Shown here piece by piece: positions 14,916 through 26,032 of a stretch of DNA of 39,725 bases. The notes beneath the pieces were generated by a model. The model was not told the origin of the DNA and did no database searches. It worked only from the letters and a program-made list of their open reading frames with translations. Made by a program: the position numbers and the translations under genes. Source of the DNA: Alistipes excrementigallinarum (lineage in GTDB: Bacteria; Bacteroidota; Bacteroidia; Bacteroidales; Rikenellaceae); contig DXIP01000006.1 in NCBI GenBank assembly GCA_019112825.1, forward strand, positions 1-39,725, given 5' to 3'. Each line of letters opens with the position of its first letter. The stretch's first letter is position 1.

Positions 14916-16502
14916 ATGGAAAAAAGCCTTCTTCTGGCCGCGGCCGCCCTGCCGCTCGCAGCCCACGGAGCCGCCGGAGCTACCGGAGCGGCATCCCGCA
15001 CCGAGGACGCGCCGACGCGCCGTCCCAACATCATCCTCTTCATGGTTGACGACATGGGGTGGCAGGACACGTCGGTCCCCTTCTGGAGCGAACGGACCCC
15101 CTACAACCGCCTCTTCGAGACCCCCGCGATGGAGCGGCTCGCCTCGATGGGAACGCTCTTCACGCAGGCCTACGCCTCGAGCATCAGCTCCCCGTCGCGC
15201 TGCAGCCTGCTCACGGGGTGCAACGCCGCACGCCACTGCGTCACGAACTGGACGCTCGAGCGCGACAAGTCGACCGACCACGAGAGCCCCACGCTGCAGC
15301 TGCCCGAGTGGAACGTCAACGGCATCCTCCAGTCGGGCGAGGTCGACCGCACCTTCCGCGCCACCTCCTTCGTCGAGCTGCTGCGCCGCAGCGGCTACCA
15401 CACGATTCACTGCGGCAAGGCTCACTTCGGAGCCATCGACACCCCGGGCGAAGACCCGCACCACTTCGGCTTCGAGGTCAACATCGCCGGCCACGCCGCC
15501 GGAGGTCCGGCCAGCTATCTGGGCGAGCAGAACTACGGCAACCGCACCGACGGCGCCCCGCAGTCGCTCTTCGCAACGCCGGGGCTCGAAAAATACTGGG
15601 GCACGGAGACCTTTCTTTCGGAGGCGCTCACGCGCGAAGCGCTCCACGCGCTCGACAAGGCCCGCCGCTACGGCCAGCCCTTCTTCCTCTACATGGCGCA
15701 CTACGCCGTCCACGTCCCCGTCGACCGCGACGCCCGCTTCTTCGCCAAATACAAGGAGCGGGGGCTGAGCGACCGCGAGGCGGCCTACGCGGCGCTGGTC
15801 GAGGGAATGGACAAGAGCCTGGGCGACCTGCTCGACTGGCTCGAACGCAACGACGAGCTGCAGAACACCATCATCCTCTTCATGAGCGACAACGGCGGTC
15901 TGGCGGCCGAGGGGACGCGCGACGGCGCGCTCCACACGCAGAACGCCCCGCTCAACAGCGGCAAGGGGTCGGCCTACGAAGGGGGCATCCGCGAACCGAT
16001 GCTCGTCTACTGGCCGGGCGTCACGCGCGGCGGCGAGCGGTGCGACGACTACCTGCTCATCGAGGACTTCTACCCCACCATCCTCGAGATGGCGGGCATC
16101 CGCCGCTACCGGACCGTGCAGCCGATTGACGGACGCTCGTTCGTCCCACTGCTTACGGGGCGCGGCCCGAACCCCGCACGCGGGCGCTCGCTCTACTGGA
16201 ACTGCCCCAACGTCTGGGGCCCCACGGGCCCGGGCATCGGCCCCACCTGCACCATCCGCCGCGGCGACTGGAAGCTGGTCTACTACTACGAGGACGGCCG
16301 CCGCGAGCTCTTCAACATCCGCCGCGACATCGGCGAGCGGGAGGAGCTCTCCGCCTCCGAGCCGCGCCGGGTCCGCGAGCTGTCACGCCGTCTGGGACGC
16401 TTCCTGCGCCGGGTCGGCGCCCAGCGCCCCTCGTTCAAGGCGACGGGCGAGCCCTGCCCCTGGCCCGACGAGATTGATACGAAGGCCCCCGGGGGCCGAT
16501 GA
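14916..16502 (+). CDS. Secreted S-type sulfatase
   Basis: 528 residues from the ATG at 14916; in-frame codons upstream overlap the previous gene. A signal peptide of about 25 residues is Ala/Leu-rich. The sulfatase (alkaline phosphatase fold) signature is present: metal Asp residues in MVDDMGW (D45, D46), and the formylglycine site as SSPSR (Ser91) followed by CSLLTG. Serine instead of cysteine at this site makes it dependent on an anaerobic sulfatase-maturing enzyme (anSME), which is not in this window. Later motifs are HCGKAHFG, MSDNGG and GDWKLVYYYEDG. It hydrolyses a sulfate ester outside the cytoplasm; the substrate (glycan or aryl) cannot be told. No SusC/SusD pair or glycosidase is nearby. 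Confidence 0.9.
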   Translation: MEKSLLLAAAALPLAAHGAAGATGAASRTEDAPTRRPNIILFMVDDMGWQDTSVPFWSERTPYNRLFETPAMERLASMGTLFTQAYASSISSPSRCSLLTGCNAARHCVTNWTLERDKSTDHESPTLQLPEWNVNGILQSGEVDRTFRATSFVELLRRSGYHTIHCGKAHFGAIDTPGEDPHHFGFEVNIAGHAAGGPASYLGEQNYGNRTDGAPQSLFATPGLEKYWGTETFLSEALTREALHALDKARRYGQPFFLYMAHYAVHVPVDRDARFFAKYKERGLSDREAAYAALVEGMDKSLGDLLDWLERNDELQNTIILFMSDNGGLAAEGTRDGALHTQNAPLNSGKGSAYEGGIREPMLVYWPGVTRGGERCDDYLLIEDFYPTILEMAGIRRYRTVQPIDGRSFVPLLTGRGPNPARGRSLYWNCPNVWGPTGPGIGPTCTIRRGDWKLVYYYEDGRRELFNIRRDIGEREELSASEPRRVRELSRRLGRFLRRVGAQRPSFKATGEPCPWPDEIDTKAPGGR

Positions 16503-16639
16503 GCCGCACCGCCGGAGGCACCGGCACAGCACCGGGCAGAGGCACAGCACAAGACAAGGCAACACAATACAAAACACGATACGGAACGCAAAGACAACCA
16601 ACGCATAACCCGCAAAAAACTCAATAACCAACGAATCCT

Positions 16640-19465
<2,826 letters not shown>

Positions 19466-19765
19466 CCGGGAATGACAGGCTCCGATGCTTCGGGGGCGGC
19501 GGCCGCAGGCTGCCGTCCCTGCCTTTTGTCCCGGAAGGAGGCCGAAGGCGGGTGTCCCGAAGAGGAGGCCGGAAGAGGAAAAGGGGACCCGAAGGGAGAG
19601 AAGGCCGAAAAAGGAAGAGGCGACCGGAAGAGGATGCCGGGAAAAGGCGAAAAGGCGAAAAGGCCGAAAGAAGAGGCCGGGAAGGAAGAAAAGGCCGGAA
19701 GAAGGAGGCCGGAGCGCCGTCTGCGCCCCGTTCCGAGGGGCGGGATGCATTATTTTGCGCAAGAA
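19466..19765. other. Purine-rich intergenic tract, no gene
   Basis: From about 19536 to 19722 the plus strand is nearly all A and G, built from degenerate words such as GGCCGGAAGA, AAAAGGCGA and GAGGCCG. Open Lys/Arg/Glu-rich frames here reflect composition only. No terminator for gcvP is seen. Confidence 0.6.
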
Positions 19766-19797
19766 TTTGGCAACTCGCGCCGAAGTGCGTACCTTTG
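19766..19797 (+). promoter_or_regulatory. slyD promoter
   Basis: TTTG (19766-19769), a 20-base spacer, then TACCTTTG (19790-19797). The leader to the start codon is about 130 nt. Confidence 0.8.
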
Positions 19798-19934
19798 ACG
19801 ACTTGCCGGTGCGAACCGCACCCCGCCGGAGCGTCCGCTCCAACCGCCCGCGCGACGGCGAGCGGTCCCCGCAGCAGGACGGAAGCCGGACCGGCACGAA
19901 ACGGAGCCAATAACTCAAAACAAAGCATATTCAG

Positions 19935-20483
19935 ATGAAAGTAGCACAGAACAAAATGGTCGGCGTGAACTACAAGCTCACCGTCGACGGCAAGATTGCG
20001 GACCAGTCGCGTCCGGGCCAGCCCCTCGAGTTCATCTTCGGTACGGGCATGCTGCTCCCCAAGTTCGAGGAGGCGATTCTCGGCAAGGAGGTAGGCGACA
20101 AGGTATCCTTCACGCTCGAGCCCAAGGACGGCTACGGCGAGCTGATTGCCGAGGCCATCGTCGACCTGCCGAAGAGCATCTTCATGGTTGACGGCAAGCT
20201 GGCCGAGGATATCCTCTTCGAGGGCTCGCAGGTGCCGATGAGCGACGCTCAGGGCAACCGCATGATGGGCACGGTCAAGGAGGTCGGCGACGAGCACGTC
20301 AAGATGGACTTCAACCACCCGATGGCCGGCAAGACGCTCAACTTCGAGGTTGAGGTGGTATCGGTGCGCGACGTGACGCCCGAGGATTTGAAGGGCGGCT
20401 GCTCGTGCGGCTGCGGCGAACACGACCACGACTGCGGCTGCGACGACCACGGTTGCGGCGACGGCTGCGGCCACTGCCACTAA
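19935..20483 (+). CDS. slyD: SlyD-type FKBP peptidyl-prolyl isomerase
   Basis: 182 residues. The FKBP domain runs over about 1-68 and 118-150 (VGVNYKLTVDGK, GTGMLLPKFEEAILGK, VTPEDL), with an IF (insert-in-flap) chaperone domain between about 69 and 117. The C-terminus from residue 154 is a Cys/His tail (GGCSCGCGEHDHDC and similar), the nickel/zinc-binding hallmark of SlyD. It acts in the cytoplasm as a prolyl isomerase, chaperone and metal carrier. It has its own promoter and terminator. Confidence 0.93.
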   Translation: MKVAQNKMVGVNYKLTVDGKIADQSRPGQPLEFIFGTGMLLPKFEEAILGKEVGDKVSFTLEPKDGYGELIAEAIVDLPKSIFMVDGKLAEDILFEGSQVPMSDAQGNRMMGTVKEVGDEHVKMDFNHPMAGKTLNFEVEVVSVRDVTPEDLKGGCSCGCGEHDHDCGCDDHGCGDGCGHCH

Positions 20484-20501
20484 TCGCACGAAAGAAGAAG
20501 C

Positions 20502-20529
20502 AGGGCCGGGACATCCGGCCCTCTTTTTT
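20502..20529 (+). terminator. Intrinsic terminator of slyD
   Basis: AGGGCCGG (20502-20509) pairs with CCGGCCCT (20515-20522), followed by CTTTTTTTA. Confidence 0.9.
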
Positions 20530-20548
20530 ATAACACCATACTGCACGC

Positions 20549-21859
20549 GTGTACACTCTTCGCCAATACCTCACGACGCTCGAGGAGCCCTCGGGGCTCT
20601 GCCGCACGCTGGAGCCCTTCGAACTCTGCCGCGACCAGCAGGGAAGGCCGCTCTATGCCGTGGGCAACAGCGCGGCGGTCTTCCGCATCCGCCGCGAAGG
20701 GCGCCTTCAGGCGCTGCGCTGCTACATGCGGCCGGCCGAGCATCTGGCGGAAATCTACGGCAGCAGGCTCCTGACACGCGAGCTCTTCCTCTACACCTCG
20801 CCCGACGAGGGGGTCTGGTGCGACGTGGTGGTCGACGACTGGGTCGAGGGGCGCACGCTCCGCGAGGAGATTGACCTTGCGCTGCAGGCTGCGGACCGGG
20901 AGCGGCTCGGTGCGCTGGCCAACCGCTTCGACCGTCTGGCCGCCCGCCTGGTGGCCGACGACTGGGCCCACGGCGACCTGAAGCCCGAGAACATCGTGGT
21001 CCGCCCCTCGGGCGAACTGCAGCTCATCGACTTCGACGCGATGTTCCTCCCCGCCTTTGCCGGGCGGCGGAGCCCCGAGCTGGGCACCACGGCCTACCAG
21101 CACCCGGCCCGCGAGGCCGGCGACTTGGACGCCTCGCTCGACGACTACCCCGCGGCGCTGATTTCGACGGCACTCCACGCCCTGGCGCTCGACCCCTCGC
21201 TTGCGGCGCGCCACGCCTCGGACGGGCTGCTCTTCACCCCGTCGCGGATGGACCGCGACGGAGTGCTGGAGGAGGTGCTCACCCTCTTCGAGCAGCGGGG
21301 CATGGCCGTCGCCTACCGGATTGCACGATTGTTGTGCTCACCCACGCTGCAGCTCTTCGGCCTGGAGCACCTGCTGCGCCTTGCCGTCGCCCGCTCCGAC
21401 AGGGAGGGGCGCACCGGTGGGGTCGGAACCGGCGGTGCAGCAACCGAAGGAGCGGCCGGAGCCGGGGAAACGGTCGGAAGCGCTCCCGGCGAGGTTCCAT
21501 CCCCGGCCGCGGAGACCGCCCGGACCGACACCGGGGCGGAGCGAGCCGAGGAAATAGCCGGAGAAGAGACCGAACCCGGCGAGGAGCCCGAGCTCTTTGT
21601 CGAGAACGGGCTGTGGGGCTACCGCTGCAACGGGCGGGAGGTCATTCCGCCCCTCTACGACTGCGGCTTCGACTTCAGCGAGGGGCTGGCGGCCGTACGG
21701 CTGGGGCACACGTGGCACTACATCGACCGCAGCGGACGCACGCGGCTCAGCCTGCCGGGATGCGAGGCGGTGAAGCCCTTCCGCAGTGGAAGGGCCCGCA
21801 TCTTCCGCGACGGCACGTGCCGCACCATCGACCCCGAGGGGCACGAGTGCGGGGAGTGA
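20549..21859 (+). CDS. Protein-kinase-like protein with WG repeats
   Basis: 436 residues from a GTG start. The N-terminal half is a Hanks-type kinase fold: the catalytic loop HGDLKPEN is at 141-148 with Asp143 intact, followed by DFD in place of DFG. The Gly-rich loop is poor (GNSAAVFRI) and the usual beta-3 lysine appears as Arg (ALRCYMR), so activity is uncertain. A low-complexity linker of Gly, Ala, Glu and Thr spans about 283-348. The C-terminus (349-436) holds two to three WG beta repeats (ENGLWGYRCNGREVIPPLYD). No membrane segment. It opens a cluster with DUF4954, vWA and pseudokinase-WG genes. The substrate is unknown. Confidence 0.75.
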   Translation: MYTLRQYLTTLEEPSGLCRTLEPFELCRDQQGRPLYAVGNSAAVFRIRREGRLQALRCYMRPAEHLAEIYGSRLLTRELFLYTSPDEGVWCDVVVDDWVEGRTLREEIDLALQAADRERLGALANRFDRLAARLVADDWAHGDLKPENIVVRPSGELQLIDFDAMFLPAFAGRRSPELGTTAYQHPAREAGDLDASLDDYPAALISTALHALALDPSLAARHASDGLLFTPSRMDRDGVLEEVLTLFEQRGMAVAYRIARLLCSPTLQLFGLEHLLRLAVARSDREGRTGGVGTGGAATEGAAGAGETVGSAPGEVPSPAAETARTDTGAERAEEIAGEETEPGEEPELFVENGLWGYRCNGREVIPPLYDCGFDFSEGLAAVRLGHTWHYIDRSGRTRLSLPGCEAVKPFRSGRARIFRDGTCRTIDPEGHECGE

Positions 21860-22095
21860 CCCGCCCCGTGCGCGGGCCCGCGACAACGGCCCGACCGTGG
21901 CTGCGCAACGCCGCCCCGGACCGCAGGAGGGAGCCGAGGCGACGATTCCGACGGCTGCAGCCTCCGCCGGAGCAACGGCCCGCCGGAAGAGCCCTCCCGG
22001 CCGCCGCACGCAGAGGCCCCCCGCCCCCGAAAACCCCTCCGGCAGGAGGTCCGGCAAAAAACTCATGCGGGCGCGCTTTTTGCCCCGCCTTTTCG

Positions 22096-22103
22096 TATCT
22101 TTG
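22096..22103 (+). promoter_or_regulatory. -7 box before the DUF4954 gene
   Basis: TATCTTTG is an exact TAnnTTTG match. No -33 element at the usual distance. The start codon chosen at 22123 lies 19 bases after the box. 21860-22095 holds nothing else recognisable. Confidence 0.6.
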
Positions 22104-22122
22104 CATCAAACGAATGGAGCCT

Positions 22123-23856
22123 ATGTCCCAATTCCGCAATCTGACCGACGACGAGGTGCACCGCCTCGAGGCTACCGGCTGCAGCGCCTCCTCGTGGAGC
22201 GACGTATGGGTGGCCGCAGACTTCTGCACGGAGCAGCTGGCCGCATGCCGCCTCGAGGGGCGTGTCCGCATCGCCTCCGGTGCGCGCATCTACCGCTCGC
22301 GGGTCCGCAACTACGACATCGGCGAGCGCTCGCTCGTGGCCGACGTCACGGCGCTCGAGTGCCGCCACGCCTCCCCGTTCGGCAACGGAGTGCCGGTGGC
22401 GACGATGAACGAAGGGGGCGGCCGCACGGTGAAAATCTTCACCGCGCTCTCGGCCCAGACGGCCTATCTGGCGGCCCTCTACCGCCACCGCCCGCAGCTT
22501 GTCGCCGCGCTGGAGCGCATGGCCGCGGAGGAGGCCGGGCGCGTACGCTCGGAGTTCGGACGCATCGGCTCCGACTGCCGCATCACGACCTGCCGCCTGC
22601 TGCGCGAGGTGCTGACGGGCGACCGCGTGGAGCTCGACGGCGTCTCGCTGCTCGAGAACGGCACGCTCTGCGACGGGGCCCGCGCCGGCATCGACGTCAA
22701 GGCGCGCGACTTCATCGCCGCCGAGCAGGCGCAGCTCGACAACGGCGTCATCGTCGAACGCTGCTTTATCGGCGAGTGCTGCCGGCTCGACAAGGGATAC
22801 TCGGCCACCGACGCCCTCTTCTTCGCCTGCTCGCACTGCGAGAACGGCGAGGCGGCCTCCATCTTCGCCGGCCCCTTCACCGTCTCGCACCACCGCTCTT
22901 CGCTGCTCATCGCCGGAATGTTCTCCTTCTTCAACGCCGGCAGCGGCACCAACCAGAGCAACCACCTCTTCAAGAGCGGCGCCGTACATCAGGCCGTCCA
23001 CCTGCGGGGCTGCAAGTTCGCCAGCGACGCCTACGTCATGTCGCCGGCGCTCGAAGGGGCCTTCACCATGGTGATGGGCCACCACACCCACCACCACGAC
23101 ACCTCGGACTTCCCTTTCTCGTACCTCATCGAGAAGGAGGGGCGCTCGGTGCTGATGCCCGGGGCCAACCTGGCCAGCTACGGCACGGTGCGTGACATCG
23201 AGAAGTGGCCCACGCGCGACCACCGCACGCGGCGGCGCGACGTGGTCAACTTCGAGACCTTCAACCCCTACCTCACCCAGGCGATGCTCCACGCCGTCGA
23301 CACGCTCCACACGCTCTCGGACGAGGAGCCCGACGCCCCCTTCTACAACTACCGCAAGACGGTCATCCGCCAGACGGCGCTGCGCCGCGGCATCGCGCTC
23401 TACAACAAGGCGATTGCCGCCTCGCTGGGGGCGATGCTCGAACGGGGCGAGGCGCCGCTCGAGGCATCACTCGGGGAGCCTGCCCACTGGCTCGACGTGG
23501 CGGGAGCCTACATCACCCGCAGCGAGGTCGAGGCGCTGTGCGACGCCATCGAACGGGGCGAGCTGACCTCCCCCGACCTAATTGACGAACGCTTCCGCAG
23601 CTTCGCCCGCCGCTACGATGACCATGCCCGCCGCTGGGCGCTCTCCATCTATGCCCGGCTGCTGGGCCACCTCCCCTCGCAGGAGGAGGTCGACGAGGCG
23701 GTCCGGGGAGGCGCCCACGCCCGCAGGGCGCTGCGCGAGATGACCGATGCCGACCGCGCCCGCGACTGCTCGCCCGACAAGGCGGTCGGCTACGGACTCG
23801 ACGGCGGCGAGGAGGAGCGGCGGCTCGACTACCGCGCCGTACGGGGGCTCGACTGA
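22123..23856 (+). CDS. DUF4954 family protein (beta-helix type)
   Basis: 577 residues from the ATG at 22123 (MSQFRNLTDDEVHRLEATGC); an ATG nine bases earlier would leave almost no leader after the -7 box. The middle (about 45-330) shows a hexapeptide-like rhythm of short strands (VRIASGARIYRSRVRNYDIGERSLV, split over several turns), as in left-handed beta helices of sugar acyl- and nucleotidyltransferases. His-rich stretches (GHHTHHHDTSDFPFSYL) could bind metal or substrate. The C-terminal third is helical. DUF4954 is found mainly in Bacteroidetes and has no assigned function known to me. It lies between the WG kinase and the vWA gene. Confidence 0.8.
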   Translation: MSQFRNLTDDEVHRLEATGCSASSWSDVWVAADFCTEQLAACRLEGRVRIASGARIYRSRVRNYDIGERSLVADVTALECRHASPFGNGVPVATMNEGGGRTVKIFTALSAQTAYLAALYRHRPQLVAALERMAAEEAGRVRSEFGRIGSDCRITTCRLLREVLTGDRVELDGVSLLENGTLCDGARAGIDVKARDFIAAEQAQLDNGVIVERCFIGECCRLDKGYSATDALFFACSHCENGEAASIFAGPFTVSHHRSSLLIAGMFSFFNAGSGTNQSNHLFKSGAVHQAVHLRGCKFASDAYVMSPALEGAFTMVMGHHTHHHDTSDFPFSYLIEKEGRSVLMPGANLASYGTVRDIEKWPTRDHRTRRRDVVNFETFNPYLTQAMLHAVDTLHTLSDEEPDAPFYNYRKTVIRQTALRRGIALYNKAIAASLGAMLERGEAPLEASLGEPAHWLDVAGAYITRSEVEALCDAIERGELTSPDLIDERFRSFARRYDDHARRWALSIYARLLGHLPSQEEVDEAVRGGAHARRALREMTDADRARDCSPDKAVGYGLDGGEEERRLDYRAVRGLD

Positions 23857-24016
23857 GCCGCACCCGAGTTTCCGCCCGGCAACCCGCACCCGAGGCGCCG
23901 GCCGTAAAACCGCACCGGGCCCTCCGCCCGACGCCCCGCCAGAGGCCGGGGCCGCCCCAGGGAATACGCCCGGAAAGAACCGCCCCGGAAAGGCCCGCCC
24001 GACAGCGCCCGACAAA

Positions 24017-24046
24017 CCCGAACCGAGAAAACCCGAACCGAGAAAA
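24017..24046. repeat. 15-bp direct repeat, two copies
   Basis: CCCGAACCGAGAAAA occurs at 24017-24031 and 24032-24046, just upstream of the vWA gene. No known role. Confidence 0.8.
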
Positions 24047-24062
24047 CCCGACACTACGACCC

Positions 24063-24920
24063 ATGTATACGCAAAGCATCACGCGCAGCCACCGCACGGC
24101 CTTCTTCCTGGCCATCGACTGCTCCGGCTCGATGGCCGAGCCGATTCACTTCCGCGGCGGTTGCAAGGCCAAGAGCGAGGTGGTGGCCACCATCGCCAAC
24201 GAACTGCTCTTCGAGCTTATCGAGCGGGCGCGCCGCAGCGACGGCGTGCGCGACTACTACGACATCGCCGTGCTGGGCTACCACGGCGACGACGAGGTGA
24301 CGCCGCTGCTGGCCGACCGGGCGGCGATGCACACCGTCTGCGAACTGGCCGCCATGGAGCCCCGCATCCGCACCGAGCTGCTCGAATACCGGTTGCCCGA
24401 CGGCGGCATCTCGCTGCGCGAAATCCCCACGCCCTGCTGGGTCGAGCCCCGCGCCGAGGGGCAGACGCCGATGTGCGAGGCGCTGCGCCGCATCCGCGAC
24501 CTGGCCGCGGAGTGGGTTCTCCGCCCCGAAAACGCCGAGAGCTTCCCGCCCGTGGTCTTCAACATCACCGACGGCGAGGCGACCGACTGCGACGGAGAGG
24601 AGCTCCGCACGGTGGCCGAACAAATCCGCTCGCTGGCGACGGCCGACGGCAACGTGCTGCTGGTCAACATCCACATCGCCACGGCCGCCGACATGCGCCC
24701 GCTGCTCTTCCCCGAACCCTCCGAGGAGCACTACGCCAACCGCTACGCCTCGCTGCTCTACGACTGCTCGAGCACGATGCCCGAACCCTTCCATGCGGCC
24801 ATTCGCGAGCTGAAGGGGGCCGGGGCGCTCCCGCCCTTCCGTGGCCTCGGCTTCAACGCCTCGGCCGCCGAGCTGGTCTTGGCGCTCAACATCGGCTCCA
24901 TCAGCGTCAAAACCGAATAA
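24063..24920 (+). CDS. von Willebrand factor A domain protein (TerY-like)
   Basis: 285 residues, no signal peptide. The metal-ion-dependent adhesion site is complete: DCSGS at 19-23 (DxSxS), a Thr in GQTPM, and an Asp in NITDGEATD. The arrangement is that of cytoplasmic vWA proteins such as TerY, which often pair with protein kinases and phosphatases. The stop is 4 bp before the start of the pseudokinase-WG gene, so the two are translated together. Probable role: a metal-dependent docking scaffold for the kinase-like neighbours (inference). Confidence 0.88.
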   Translation: MYTQSITRSHRTAFFLAIDCSGSMAEPIHFRGGCKAKSEVVATIANELLFELIERARRSDGVRDYYDIAVLGYHGDDEVTPLLADRAAMHTVCELAAMEPRIRTELLEYRLPDGGISLREIPTPCWVEPRAEGQTPMCEALRRIRDLAAEWVLRPENAESFPPVVFNITDGEATDCDGEELRTVAEQIRSLATADGNVLLVNIHIATAADMRPLLFPEPSEEHYANRYASLLYDCSSTMPEPFHAAIRELKGAGALPPFRGLGFNASAAELVLALNIGSISVKTE

Positions 24921-24924
24921 GACG

Positions 24925-25965
24925 ATGACACCCACACTCAACGACTTCACCCGCGCGCTGCTCACGCCCGACCTCTCCTTCGCAACGCTCGCCGACGCAC
25001 GCGCCGTCACCGACCGCCAGGGGCTCCCCCGGCTGCGCCGGACGACCCGCTTTGCCGAGGCCCGCATCGAGTGGCGGGGCGGCAGCTGGCTGCTCTTTCT
25101 GCCGCTGGCCCCTCAGGCGCTGCTGCGCATCGAGCGCACGGCGGCCCGTCTGCGCCGGCTGACAAGCAACCTGCTGGCCTCCTACCGCATCCTCCCCGGC
25201 GAAATGCAGTGGTGCGACACGCTGGGCACGCCCCGCACCACGGACCTCATCCTGCAGGAGCTGCCCGCCGGTGCGGAGTTCTCTACGGCGTTGGAGACGG
25301 AGGAGCCCGCCACACTGCTTGCGGCGCTCGACACGCTGCAGGAGGGGCTCCGCAGCCTCGGCTTCAACCACCGCAACCTCAAGCCCGAGAATCTGCGCTG
25401 GTGCGCCGGGCGCTTCATCCCGCTGCGCTACCACGACGCCCGCTTCGGCACCACGGGGGCCGACGACGAGGCCTTCGAGGCGCTGCGGCAGCTGGTCATG
25501 GAGCAGGGCCGGAGCCATACCGCCGCGGACGCGGGGCAGACGCTGCACGATACGGCGGCCTCCTACACCGCCCTGCGCCGGCTGAAGGGGCACCGCTGGT
25601 GCAGCAACCTCTTCGAGGGGCTCGTCTGCGTCGAGGACGAGACGGGCTACGGCTTCGTCGACGCCTCGAACCGGGTGGTCATCCCCTCGCACTTCCTCTG
25701 GGCCAACGACTTCCACGAGGGACGCGCCGAGGTGCAGACGGCCGAAGGGATGGGCCTCATCGACAAGCAGGGCGGCTATGTCATCCCGCCGCACTACGAA
25801 ATCGTGGAGTACGACCCCGCGACGAGCCTTAGCCTCGTACGCCGGGCAGGCAACTGGGCCCGCTTCGACTACCTCGGACGGCAGCTCACCCGCTTCGCAC
25901 CCCTTGCCGAGCTCGGCGAGGAGGAGCCGGCGGCCGATGCAAGGGAGCCCCTTCCCGTCGGATGA
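24925..25965 (+). CDS. Pseudokinase-like protein with WG repeats
   Basis: 346 residues from the ATG at 24925. A kinase-like N-terminal half keeps the loop HRNLKPEN at 149-156, but Asn151 replaces the catalytic Asp, and the DFG position reads RYHDARFG. It should therefore be catalytically dead or altered. The C-terminal part (from about 227) contains about three WG repeats (GYGFVDASNRVVIPSHF, GMGLIDKQGGYVIPPHYE, NWARFDYLGRQLTRF). It has the same two-part design as the protein at 20549 but without the long linker, so the two look like diverged paralogues. It is tightly coupled to the vWA gene. trxB follows after 67 bases. Confidence 0.75.
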   Translation: MTPTLNDFTRALLTPDLSFATLADARAVTDRQGLPRLRRTTRFAEARIEWRGGSWLLFLPLAPQALLRIERTAARLRRLTSNLLASYRILPGEMQWCDTLGTPRTTDLILQELPAGAEFSTALETEEPATLLAALDTLQEGLRSLGFNHRNLKPENLRWCAGRFIPLRYHDARFGTTGADDEAFEALRQLVMEQGRSHTAADAGQTLHDTAASYTALRRLKGHRWCSNLFEGLVCVEDETGYGFVDASNRVVIPSHFLWANDFHEGRAEVQTAEGMGLIDKQGGYVIPPHYEIVEYDPATSLSLVRRAGNWARFDYLGRQLTRFAPLAELGEEEPAADAREPLPVG

Positions 25966-26032
25966 CGCGCCAGGCGGCGAACCGGCGCCGCAACAAGTTA
26001 CGAATCACAAACACCAACAACCCATAGAGAAC

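Noticed and set aside
11730..15070. Long frames opposite the 5'-nucleotidase (plus) and the nucleoside kinase (minus)
   Set aside because: Both are antisense images of genes with clear motifs.
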